Virus record (IMG/VR): IMGVR_UViG_3300037246_001850
Coordinates: 1 to 29,532 of that record
Length of the DNA: 29,532 nucleotides
Origin: a virus
Reading direction: 5' to 3' (one strand)
The notes under the pieces were generated by a model. The model did not search any database, was not told where the DNA came from, and saw only the letters and a program-made list of their open reading frames with translations. The translations under genes were made by a program, and so were the position numbers. Positions 1-6,996 of this stretch are shown here, in pieces; the stretch's first letter is position 1; each line of letters begins with the position of its first letter.

Positions 1-1
1 T

Positions 2-190
2 GCGAGCTTGTCGCTTTCGCCCAGCGCTTCGGTATCGCCGAGTGCTAGCGTCTCACTGTCGATTAGCCCATCCGCATCGGTTAGTCCTTCGGCAAGTGCA
101 AGTGCGTCACGCTCGCCTAGTGCTTCGGTTAGTCCGAGCGCGTCGATCAGTCCCTCTGGGAGCATCTCGGCTAGCCCGTCGCCATCGATC
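2..190 (+). repeat. Ser/Pro/Ala hexapeptide-repeat coding region
   Basis: The repeat encodes SPSASx units. Serine is written with both TCN and AGY codons mixed along the array, so the DNA repeat is much less regular than the protein repeat. It continues beyond the left edge of the window. Confidence 0.85.
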
Positions 191-367
191 CCGTGGATCC
201 CAATCGCGCAACCGGACTTCGCGGACTATGGTGCCACGGTCGTTTGCTCGATTACATCAGGGGACCTTACCCCATCACTTTACAGTGCATCGATCACCTG
301 TGCACTTACCGCGGGAGTGATTGCAGCTTCCAAGAACTCGGCTCACGCCACTGCTGTATGGAGTTAA
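2..367 (+). CDS. C-terminal part of a Ser/Pro-repeat fibre-like protein (5' end outside window)
   Basis: The reading frame is open from the left edge, so this is the 3' end of a longer gene; the first TTG (position 8) is simply a Leu codon inside the repeat. The visible N-terminal part is a low-complexity array of six-residue units of the type [12 protein letters not shown], ending near SPSPSIPW. It is followed by about 57 residues of ordinary sequence (AQPDFADYGATVVCSITSG onwards, two Cys). A second gene of the same design lies at 23537-24991. Its place just upstream of a BppU-N-like gene and its similarity to the fibre-module gene suggest an exposed tail or fibre component. This is inference from repeat type and context; no enzymatic motif is visible. 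Confidence 0.75.
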   Translation, partial: ASLSLSPSASVSPSASVSLSISPSASVSPSASASASRSPSASVSPSASISPSGSISASPSPSIPWIPIAQPDFADYGATVVCSITSGDLTPSLYSASITCALTAGVIAASKNSAHATAVWS

Positions 368-787
368 ATGATGTCTTGTGATGATGACGATCAAATCTTC
401 TACCTGAAGCGGGGCGACACTCGACCGGTTCTAGAGGTGGTACTTCGCGACCCTCCGACGTCGGGTCAGTCAGTTGGAGATGTGCACAACCTCTCGGGAG
501 CGGATAAGGTGACGCTGCATATCAGACTTGCGGATGGGATAACGGACCTCCCAAGACTGATGACGGTCACGGACGCTCCGAACGGCGTTGTTCAATACAT
601 CTGGCTCGTGACAGACTGGGAAACTGGGAACCTTGTTGTGGGTCCGGAACTGCCGTTGGACCCAGGCGAGGAAGAGCACCGGATGGAGTATGAAGTACTT
701 GGTCCGGGAGATGCCAGGCTCACGTTCCCGAACGAGTCGTATCACATTCTCCGGATCACAGAAGATAACGCAGACGCAACACCATGA
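368..787 (+). CDS. BppU N-terminal-domain-like baseplate/tail protein
   Basis: This 139-residue protein begins directly after the stop of the preceding gene, with tandem ATGs (368 and 371). The early RGDTRPVLEVVLRD, then VTLHIRLADG, GVVQYIWLVTDWETG, and the closing EYEVL...TFPNESYHILRI follow the pattern of the small beta-sandwich domain known from the N-terminus of lactococcal phage upper baseplate proteins (BppU_N). That domain also occurs alone in many phages next to fibre genes. In BppU it anchors the receptor-binding part to the tail. Here it stands alone between the Ser/Pro-repeat protein and the terminase, so it may link a fibre to the tail tip. The family assignment is from remembered pattern, with no search run. 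Its end overlaps the terminase start by 4 bases (ATGA). Confidence 0.6.
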   Translation: MMSCDDDDQIFYLKRGDTRPVLEVVLRDPPTSGQSVGDVHNLSGADKVTLHIRLADGITDLPRLMTVTDAPNGVVQYIWLVTDWETGNLVVGPELPLDPGEEEHRMEYEVLGPGDARLTFPNESYHILRITEDNADATP

Positions 788-2259
788 GCGTTGACTTCAA
801 TCCGATGGCCGCGAGAATGGAGCTTGCGGAAGAGCTCTCTGGGATCCAGAACGAGCTCCAGAAGCGGCGTTGGGCTGCGGACGGATCGGTCTGGGTTCAA
901 GAACGTTTGGGAGAGCATGTCTGGTCGAAGCAGCGGGACATCATCGACTCGGTTCGGGATTACAGACGTTCTGCCGTACACTCATGTCACGAGGCTGGGA
1001 AGTCGTTCATCGCTTCGAGGATCGCGGGTTGGTGGCTCGACACGCACAAGCCGGGCGAAGCCTTTGTCGTTACGTCAGCAACAACAGGAGACCAGGTCAA
1101 GGCCATTCTCTGGAGAGAGATCGGTCGCATGCATACGAAGGGATCGCTCGCAGGGAGAGTGAACCAGACAGAGTGGCATATTCCAGTTGTCCAGCCGAAT
1201 GATAGAGCAAGAGAAGAGCTCGTGGCGGTAGGCCGGAAGCCCTCGGAATATAACCCTGCGGCGTTCCAAGGAATCCATGCCCGATACGTTCTCGTGATCT
1301 TTGACGAGGCGGCTGGGATTCCTGGTGGATCGAAAGACAAGCCGCATTCCCTTTGGGAGTCAGCGGACTCGTTGATCGCAAACGACGACTCACGGATTCT
1401 TGTGATTGGGAATCCGGACGACCCGACAAGTGAGTTCGCAAACGTGTGTAAGCCAGGATCCGGGTGGAACGTAATTGGGATCAGCGCGTTCGATACTCCG
1501 AACTTTACAAACGAACCTGTTCCTGAAGCGATACGATATCTCCTGATCGGCAGGACCTGGGAAGAAGAGAAACGCAAGAAGTGGGGAGAAGGGAATCCTC
1601 TTTACATTTCAAAGATCCTTGGAAGGTTCCCAGAGTCGACAGCAGGAGGACTGATCCCGATCAGCTGGGTCAAGGCCGCACAGCGACGAACTCTTCCTGC
1701 GAGCGAACCGGACGAGTTCGGAGTTGATGTAGGAGCCGGAGGAGATAAGAATACCGTTGCGCATCGTCAGGGGCCCGTCGTCCGAATCATTCGGAGAGAC
1801 CAGGAGCCTGACACCATGCGGAGCTGTGGGAACCTTCTCCACGATATGCAAGCGACAGGAACGTCTGTTGCGAAAGTCGATTATATCGGAATCGGCCGGG
1901 GACTCGTTGACCGAGCACTTGAGCTGGACAAGCCGATTATCGGTGTGAACGTTGGAATGGCTGCAAAGAACAAGGAAGAGTACGAGAACATCAGAGCTGA
2001 AGGGTACTGGGCTCTCCGTGAGCGCTTTGGCGCCGGAGAGATCGATATCGATCCGGAGGACGATGACCTTGCTGCACAGCTCGTCGGGATTAGATTTAAG
2101 AGAAGTTCTCGAGGTCGTATCATCATCGAGAGCAAGGACGAGATGAAGCGGAGAGGGATGGCGAGTCCCGATGACGCAGACGCGCTTATGCTCGCGTATC
2201 TCCCGGAGCATCTCCTTGGACCGAAGCCTGTTGAAGAGGTTGAGATCCTATGGGGTTAG
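784..2259 (+). CDS. terL: Terminase large subunit (ATPase and nuclease)
   Basis: This is the 491-residue motor that cuts concatemeric phage DNA and pumps it through the portal into the prohead. The N-terminal ATPase has a Walker A-like SCHEAGKS at residues 67-74, Walker B VLVIFDEA at 169-176 with the catalytic Glu at the end, and a coupling motif ILVIGNP at 205-211. The C-terminal RNase H-like nuclease has GVDVGAGGDKNT (Asp 315), a second acidic motif VDYIGIGRGLVD (Asp 366 and Asp 376) and PDDADAL at 462-468. Length and domain order are normal for TerL. No small terminase is evident in the window, so it is probably outside or unrecognised. The start overlaps the previous stop (ATGA). Confidence 0.95.
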   Translation: MSVDFNPMAARMELAEELSGIQNELQKRRWAADGSVWVQERLGEHVWSKQRDIIDSVRDYRRSAVHSCHEAGKSFIASRIAGWWLDTHKPGEAFVVTSATTGDQVKAILWREIGRMHTKGSLAGRVNQTEWHIPVVQPNDRAREELVAVGRKPSEYNPAAFQGIHARYVLVIFDEAAGIPGGSKDKPHSLWESADSLIANDDSRILVIGNPDDPTSEFANVCKPGSGWNVIGISAFDTPNFTNEPVPEAIRYLLIGRTWEEEKRKKWGEGNPLYISKILGRFPESTAGGLIPISWVKAAQRRTLPASEPDEFGVDVGAGGDKNTVAHRQGPVVRIIRRDQEPDTMRSCGNLLHDMQATGTSVAKVDYIGIGRGLVDRALELDKPIIGVNVGMAAKNKEEYENIRAEGYWALRERFGAGEIDIDPEDDDLAAQLVGIRFKRSSRGRIIIESKDEMKRRGMASPDDADALMLAYLPEHLLGPKPVEEVEILWG

Positions 2260-2279
2260 ATATGAGAGCTAGTGCCATG

Positions 2280-2285
2280 AGGAGG
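2280..2285 (+). promoter_or_regulatory. Ribosome binding site that decides the portal start
   Basis: AGGAGG sits 7 bases before GTG 2293, but only 1 base before the alternative in-frame TTG 2287. This favours GTG as the true portal start. Confidence 0.7.
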
Positions 2286-2292
2286 ATTGAGC

Positions 2293-3903
2293 GTGCCTGT
2301 TAATACCCCTCACAAAGAATACGACGCAATGTTCCCGAAATGGGAACGTGCGCGGGATTGCTACGATGGGTCCGACGCGGTGAAAGACGAAGGCGTCAAG
2401 TACCTACCGAAGCTCGACACCCACAAGAGACTTTCCTCTGGGGGAGAAGATCAGTACAAGGAGTACGTCATGCGTGCTCTTTACTTCAACGCCACAGGAA
2501 GGACGGTCGAGGGTCTAGCTGGAGCACTGTTCCAGGTCGCCCCGTTGGTTACAGCACCGATGGCGTTAGAACCTCATCTCGAGGATATTACTCTCGCGGG
2601 GAAATCGTTCGACCTCTTCGGACTCGAAATGGTTCGGGAAGTTCTTCTGACGGGCCGCTTCGGGGTTCTCATTGACATGCCGAATCAAGAGGTAGACGCC
2701 GTAGAGGGCTTCACGAACCTCAAGGAGATTCGTCCGTACTGGATCGCGTACCGTGCGGAAGATATCATCTCGTGGAAGACGACACGACTCGAGGGGAAGC
2801 AGCTCTTGACTCGCGTCATTCTTCAAGAGAACATCGAGGAGGAAGACGGCGAAGATCCATACGTTCCGAAGGAAGTTGAGCAGTGGAGAGTCCTGGAGCT
2901 CGTGAACGGAGTCTACACACAGTTCATCTTTCGACAGGACACGGAGAAGGAAGACACATTCATTCTCACAGACACCATTGTTCCAACACGACGTGGAGAG
3001 AAGATGCCGTTCCTTCCGTTCACGTTTGTTGGTCCGACGTCAACGTCACCGGAAGTTCAAAAGCCTCCGCTCCTGGACATGATCGATGTGAACCTATCAC
3101 ATTATAGGACAAGCGCCGATCTCGAGCACGGTCGGCACAAGGTCGCTCTTCCGACTCCGTGGGTTGCAGGAGCAATAGGCTCGAAGCACGGACCGCTCGT
3201 GATTGGATCCGGAGCAGCCTGGATGTTGGAGAAGGACGGTCGAGCTGGGATGTTGGAGTTCACCGGACAGGGTCTCGGTGCTCTAGAAAAGGCCACAGCC
3301 GACAAACAGAAGATGATGGGAACGCTCGGAGCTCGGTTGCTCGAGGAGCAGTCCGGTGCTGCGGAGACGGCAACTGCTGTGAACATGCGCCATGCTGGGG
3401 AGAGCGCGACGCTTCGTACGATTGCGCAGACAGCAGGGTTCGCGTTGACGCAGGCGTTGAGGGTTCATTCCTGGTGGCTCGGGACTCACGCCACGCCGTC
3501 TGACCTTCGACAGATTCAGTGTGATCTGAACAAGGAATTCTTTACGACCCGTCTGAAGCCACAGGAGCTCCAGGTTCTGATCATGGCGTTGCAATCGGAT
3601 ACTATCTCGATGGAGACCTTCTACGCGAATCTCCAACGTGGAGAGATCGCACGTCCGGGCGTTACGTTGGACGAGGAGATGGCTGACATTGCCGCGAGGT
3701 TCGATGGTGATGTACTTCCTGGTGAAGGTGGAGAAGACGAGGGCGAGGGAGGATCGTTCACAGTTGAAGAGAGAGATGGCAAGTATGTCGTCCTAGACAA
3801 GGACGGGAAGGTTCAGGGAACGTTCGATACGGAGGAAGAGGCGAACAAGAAGAAGGACGAGCTCTCGAAGAAGAAGCCTGCAGAAGAGGATCAGAATGCC
3901 TAA
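2293..3903 (+). CDS. Portal protein (DUF4055 type)
   Basis: Portal proteins form the dodecameric ring at the capsid vertex that conducts DNA and nucleates head assembly. The N-terminal half (YVMRALYFNATGRTVEGLAGALF..., then LLTGRFGVLIDMPNQ) has the pattern of the DUF4055 portal-like family, and the position after TerL fits. A TTG at 2287 is in frame, but AGGAGG at 2280-2285 lies only 1 base from it and 7 bases from the GTG at 2293, so GTG 2293 (MPVNTPHK..., 536 residues) is the better start. The C-terminal 50 residues (EERDGKYVVLDKDGKVQGTFDTEEEANKKKDEL) form a small charged module after an acidic Gly-rich linker and end in a Lys/Glu tail. The last codons overlap the next start. Confidence 0.85.
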   Translation: MPVNTPHKEYDAMFPKWERARDCYDGSDAVKDEGVKYLPKLDTHKRLSSGGEDQYKEYVMRALYFNATGRTVEGLAGALFQVAPLVTAPMALEPHLEDITLAGKSFDLFGLEMVREVLLTGRFGVLIDMPNQEVDAVEGFTNLKEIRPYWIAYRAEDIISWKTTRLEGKQLLTRVILQENIEEEDGEDPYVPKEVEQWRVLELVNGVYTQFIFRQDTEKEDTFILTDTIVPTRRGEKMPFLPFTFVGPTSTSPEVQKPPLLDMIDVNLSHYRTSADLEHGRHKVALPTPWVAGAIGSKHGPLVIGSGAAWMLEKDGRAGMLEFTGQGLGALEKATADKQKMMGTLGARLLEEQSGAAETATAVNMRHAGESATLRTIAQTAGFALTQALRVHSWWLGTHATPSDLRQIQCDLNKEFFTTRLKPQELQVLIMALQSDTISMETFYANLQRGEIARPGVTLDEEMADIAARFDGDVLPGEGGEDEGEGGSFTVEERDGKYVVLDKDGKVQGTFDTEEEANKKKDELSKKKPAEEDQNA

Positions 3904-4192
3904 GACGATAAAGAAAGGACATCCATTCTACGGGAATCAGTATGTGACAGTTTCGCAGAGGAACCTGTCGAAAGGAGTTAGGCGTAAGGCATTGAAGTTC
4001 GCTGCATCGAAGAAGATGAAAATGTCCAAGTCTCTACGTAGGGGTCTCCTGAGATCCGCCGCAGCACCGGGTCCGGCTACAATGACTACTGGTCTACGTC
4101 GAGGTCTTTTGAAATTCGCCGCATCGAAGAGTGTAGCAACTATGTCCAAGTCACTGACGGTTCGCTCTCTTCGATTCGCCGCGAGGATATAA
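3896..4192 (+). CDS. Basic tandem-repeat protein with an N-terminal GHPFYGNQYV motif
   Basis: This 98-residue protein has about 24 Lys/Arg and no Asp/Glu. The motif GHPFYGNQYVTVSQRN occupies residues 8-23, right after the start. It is shared with five genes at 9288-10906, where it is at or near the C-terminus or mid-protein. Residues 29-98 are three and a half imperfect repeats of about 20 residues (RRGLLKFAASKSVATMSKSL type), each an Arg pair followed by a hydrophobic LLKFAA-like stretch and a Ser/Thr-Lys segment. It overlaps the end of the portal gene and the start of the next gene, inside the head module. A role as an internal or DNA-binding head protein is inferred only from charge and position. 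I do not recognise a named family. Confidence 0.7.
   Translation: MPKTIKKGHPFYGNQYVTVSQRNLSKGVRRKALKFAASKKMKMSKSLRRGLLRSAAAPGPATMTTGLRRGLLKFAASKSVATMSKSLTVRSLRFAARI
3980..4189 (+). repeat. About 60-bp imperfect tandem repeats (3.5 copies)
   Basis: The units encode residues 29-47, 48-67, 68-87 and 88-98 of the basic protein. The shared segments read roughly RR-G-LLKFAASK...MSKSL, and copies differ at many third codon positions. Confidence 0.75.
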
Positions 4193-4455
4193 TGCCAAAA
4201 CAGCTCCATACGGTTCTCGTCGATGCCGCGGACAGACGTGAGGCCCGTTTCCGTCGTGCGTTCATCAAGTCCTCGAAACAGCTCCAGGCGGACTTTCCTC
4301 TCGAGGAGATGACGAGGATCCTGGAGACGGGGAGCCTACAAAAGGCGATCGCGTTCGTCGACGCTATGGATCTGGAGACCGTACTTGGTCCTGTCGTTGG
4401 GATCACGAAGGATACGTTTGTCAAGGGCGGTAAGGAAGGAGCGAAAGTCCTCTAG
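4192..4455 (+). CDS. Small head protein, probably equivalent to the N-terminal segment of MuF-type proteins
   Basis: This is an 87-residue, mostly helical-looking protein. Features include RREARFRRAFIKSSKQLQADF, a LETGSLQKAIAFVDAM stretch and a final VGITKDTFVKGGKEGAKVL. In many phages, a segment of about this size and character forms the N-terminus of the Mu-F-type minor head protein, just before the part that here begins in the next gene. The start ATG overlaps the previous stop (ATAATG), and the stop overlaps the next GTG start by one base (TAGTG), so translation is probably coupled. No slippery sequence was seen at the junction, so I read this as a genuinely split gene. The family comparison is from memory and moderately uncertain. 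Confidence 0.6.
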   Translation: MPKQLHTVLVDAADRREARFRRAFIKSSKQLQADFPLEEMTRILETGSLQKAIAFVDAMDLETVLGPVVGITKDTFVKGGKEGAKVL

Positions 4456-5819
4456 TGCCACACGACGTTAAATTCGGGTTCAAGGCTCGGAACGAGACGG
4501 CTATCGCCGCTGCGGAGAATAATGCAGCTCGTATGGTGAAGAATGTCTCTGACGAGACAAGACGCGCGATCCGCGGGATCGTTGTACGATCGATCCGCGA
4601 CGGGATTCCACCACGCGACGCCGCGAAGATGATCCGGGGATCAATTGGTATGGATTCGAGACAGACTGCCGGAGCCTCGAACTACCGAGCAGAGCTCAGG
4701 ACTTCGGGTCTGTCCGAGGAACGTATCGACAAGGCGTATGAGTTCTACACCGCAAAGAAGATCCGACAAAGGGCAACACGTATCGCTCGGACTGAAGTCA
4801 TGGGCGCGCTTAACGCTGGATCGTTGGAGAGCTGGAAACAGGCTCAACGTGATGGGCTGCTCCCCGCGAACGCGAAGAAGAAGTGGATCGTGACGAAGGA
4901 CGACGCCCTCTGTCCTGTCTGCCGACCGATGAAGGAACAGGAGCAGTCGTTTGGAAAGAAGTTTATCCTTCCGAACGGAAAGAAGGTCATGTTCCCACCA
5001 GCGCATCCTGACTGCCGGTGTACAATGGGCGACCCGTCGGCATTCAAGGCCCGGAAGGAGATGTACAACTTCGTTCGAGGATTCCTCCCTCCTCTCGCTC
5101 GGAAGTTGAAGGAAGTGAACATCCTTGCGCCCGACGATTTTATGGACGGTGGTGTTGCGGATCCGTTTACTAGGTTCGGTGAGAAATACTACCAGTCAAA
5201 CAACTTCGGTTTTACTAACATGAGACGAGCATACGTTCAGATGGACTCGATGCTCCGAGCAGGGCGAATGCTTGAGAAGACGGGCTATCTCCTATCCGAG
5301 AAGATCGGGCTTATGCCTCATCCTGCTTGGGAGCCGGCTCTCTTTGCAGAAGCGATGTGGGGTGCGAAGCCGATACGTACTATCGTTACGAACCTCTCGA
5401 GTCCCGCATGGTCGTACCGCCCGAGACTCCGAGCCCTTGATGTTGTTGGCTCACCAATAATCGCCAAGATGAAAGAACATGGTCCAGAGTATATCCTCCT
5501 TCATGAGTATGGACATATGTCCTGGGGACTGGATAAGTCAGACTTCTGGGGTGGGACGGAGACGGACTGGAATAGCCGTCCTCTAACTGAAGCGCTAGAG
5601 CGACTGGGTACGAATCCTCCGATGGCAAGGCTTCGTGCGACTATGGAAGTGTCACCATATGCAGGGACGAATCTTCAGGAGTTCGTTGCAGAGGTCTTTG
5701 CACGGAACGTCATAAGCAAGTTTGTATACGGCAAGAGCGTCTTGAGTGAGTGGAGTCCTCTTAACCTGCCACGACTCCTAGCTGAGCTTTATGATTGGGT
5801 GGGAGGACCTAAGCTATGA
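4455..5819 (+). CDS. Mu-F-like minor head protein fused to a putative zinc metallopeptidase domain
   Basis: This 454-residue protein starts at GTG. Residues 1-195 are a Phage_Mu_F domain: DETRRAIRGIVVRSIRDG, the signature ARTEVMGALNAGS (111-123), CPVC (153-156) and PPAHPDCRC (181-189). Such proteins sit inside the head near the portal and may be ejected with the DNA. Residues about 220-454 form an extra domain with HEYGH at 350-354 (HExxH zinc motif) and TNLQEFVAEVF at 405-415, which could supply the third ligand Glu. This is the pattern of gluzincins such as anthrax lethal factor (HExxH followed by an EFFAEAF-like motif). MuF proteins with C-terminal toxins or enzymes are known. Here the domain could act as an injected effector or a maturation protease. 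The MuF call is strong and the zincin call good; the target is unknown. Confidence 0.85.
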   Translation: MPHDVKFGFKARNETAIAAAENNAARMVKNVSDETRRAIRGIVVRSIRDGIPPRDAAKMIRGSIGMDSRQTAGASNYRAELRTSGLSEERIDKAYEFYTAKKIRQRATRIARTEVMGALNAGSLESWKQAQRDGLLPANAKKKWIVTKDDALCPVCRPMKEQEQSFGKKFILPNGKKVMFPPAHPDCRCTMGDPSAFKARKEMYNFVRGFLPPLARKLKEVNILAPDDFMDGGVADPFTRFGEKYYQSNNFGFTNMRRAYVQMDSMLRAGRMLEKTGYLLSEKIGLMPHPAWEPALFAEAMWGAKPIRTIVTNLSSPAWSYRPRLRALDVVGSPIIAKMKEHGPEYILLHEYGHMSWGLDKSDFWGGTETDWNSRPLTEALERLGTNPPMARLRATMEVSPYAGTNLQEFVAEVFARNVISKFVYGKSVLSEWSPLNLPRLLAELYDWVGGPKL

Positions 5820-6118
5820 CCGGAGCACAGTGCGAGACTTGCACCCACTTTCGACTGCATACTGATAGGCTGCCAACATGTGCAGCTTTTCCAAAAGGAG
5901 TTCCGAGTGAAATCATCCTCGGGAAGAAGAATCATAGGAGGGAGATTCCCGGAGATCATGGGATCGTCTGGGAGCCAAAGAAACAGGCAGAGTACTTGAT
6001 CGAACCTGAGAGTGAAGAAGATGTAATGGGCGATCCTAGGAAAGCCCTTGGTGGTGTTGAACCTGCAGATAGCTCCGGAGGGGCGAACCCCGGTGGGGCG
6101 GAAAGGGACGTATCATGA
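5816..6118 (+). CDS. Small Cys-containing phage protein
   Basis: A 100-residue protein with three N-terminal cysteines, CETC at 6-9 and Cys 22, followed by AAFPKGVPSEIILGKKNHRREIPGDHGIVWEP. This C-x2-C...C-AFP-G-(I/V)P-EI...H...PGD-GI pattern is common in small phage proteins of unknown function encoded near MuF and capsid genes. The cysteines, with His 40 or His 48, may bind a metal ion. The C-terminal third (residues 66-100) is Glu/Gly-rich and probably disordered. The start overlaps the MuF stop (ATGA), and the stop overlaps the scaffold start (ATGA). No function can be assigned. Confidence 0.7.
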   Translation: MTGAQCETCTHFRLHTDRLPTCAAFPKGVPSEIILGKKNHRREIPGDHGIVWEPKKQAEYLIEPESEEDVMGDPRKALGGVEPADSSGGANPGGAERDVS

Positions 6119-6861
6119 AAGTTGTAATCGCGACGTTGACAGATGTGCCAGAGGCACTACACAGTGAGTACGCGAAGCAGAGTGACGGAACGTTCCGTCT
6201 CAAGGTCGAAGGCGACATTCCCGAACTGACGGAGTACAAAACTAAGGTCACAGAGTTCCGGGACAAGAACATCAAGCTCATGAAGGATGCGGAAGAGCAA
6301 GACAAGAAGCTGAAGACGTACGAAGGGATCGACCCTTCCGAGCACACCAAGATGAAGGCACGACTCGAAGCGCTCGAGAAGAAGGGTGGGAGCGATGCAG
6401 ACAACGACGCTCGGATGAGAGCTGCGGTTGCAGCGGAGACCGGGCCGTTGAAGGAGCAGATCAACACAGAACGCACGGCGCGTGAGACAGCGGAGCTGAA
6501 GCTCAAACGACGCGATCTCGAAGGGAAGCTTCGAACAGTCGGAACCACGATCAAGGTCGCGGACAGCGCGATGAAGGACTTCCTCTCTCGAGGAATGAGT
6601 GTCTTCAACTTGGAAGGCGTTGCGATGGACGGAGAGACCTCTCTCTACAGCAAGGAGAAGCCGACGGAACTCCTGGGAATGGAAGAGTGGGGGAATCTCC
6701 TCTTCGTAGAAGCACCGCATCTCTTCACCCCGTCGAAGGGTGGAGGGGCAGATCCCCGTGTTGGACAACATGGGAAGAGGACAATGGACGGATCGAACCC
6801 GGTCGAGCTCGGCCGGAATCTCGAGGCGATTGCGAAGGGCGAGATCATCGTCAACCAGTAA
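6115..6861 (+). CDS. Capsid scaffolding protein
   Basis: A 248-residue protein rich in Glu, Lys and Ala. It starts with the typical scaffold opening ALHSEYAKQSDGTFRLKVEG, followed by long charged helices (residues about 40-145, including EYKTKVTEFRDKNIKLMKD and ERTARETAELKLKRRDLEG) that read as coiled coil. The C-terminal 100 residues are more mixed (FNLEGVAMDGETSLY, LLGMEEWGNLLFVEAPHLF), followed by a Gly-rich linker and a final ELGRNLEAIAKGEIIVNQ. It lies directly before the coat gene, the usual place for a scaffold, which shapes the prohead and then leaves or is degraded. It is coupled to the upstream gene by an ATGA overlap. The assignment is strong by pattern and position. Confidence 0.8.
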   Translation: MKVVIATLTDVPEALHSEYAKQSDGTFRLKVEGDIPELTEYKTKVTEFRDKNIKLMKDAEEQDKKLKTYEGIDPSEHTKMKARLEALEKKGGSDADNDARMRAAVAAETGPLKEQINTERTARETAELKLKRRDLEGKLRTVGTTIKVADSAMKDFLSRGMSVFNLEGVAMDGETSLYSKEKPTELLGMEEWGNLLFVEAPHLFTPSKGGGADPRVGQHGKRTMDGSNPVELGRNLEAIAKGEIIVNQ

Positions 6862-6894
6862 TCGTCTTTGCATCGGAAAGAAAGGAGTAACGCG

Positions 6895-6916
6895 GGCGAC
6901 TCACGCCGAAGTCGCC
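6895..6916 (+). promoter_or_regulatory. Stem-loop in the coat-gene leader
   Basis: GGCGACT (6895-6901) pairs perfectly with AGTCGCC (6910-6916) around an 8-base loop, within the 135-base gap 6862-6996, the longest in the window. A second small palindrome, CCCC-GGA-GGGG, lies at 6947-6957. There is no T-run, so it is not a classical terminator. It may stabilise or process the coat mRNA, or it may be chance. I saw no convincing promoter in this gap. Confidence 0.35.
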
Positions 6917-6996
6917 AGACCGATTCGTTCAGAGAACACGGTCAAGCCCCGGAGGGGTCGCATTTCACGGCTCTTGATTAGAAACGGAGATTTACA

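Noticed and set aside
987-1577. Minus-strand frames opposite the terminase
   Set aside because: TerL motifs are intact on the plus strand; antisense products have no pattern or ribosome site.
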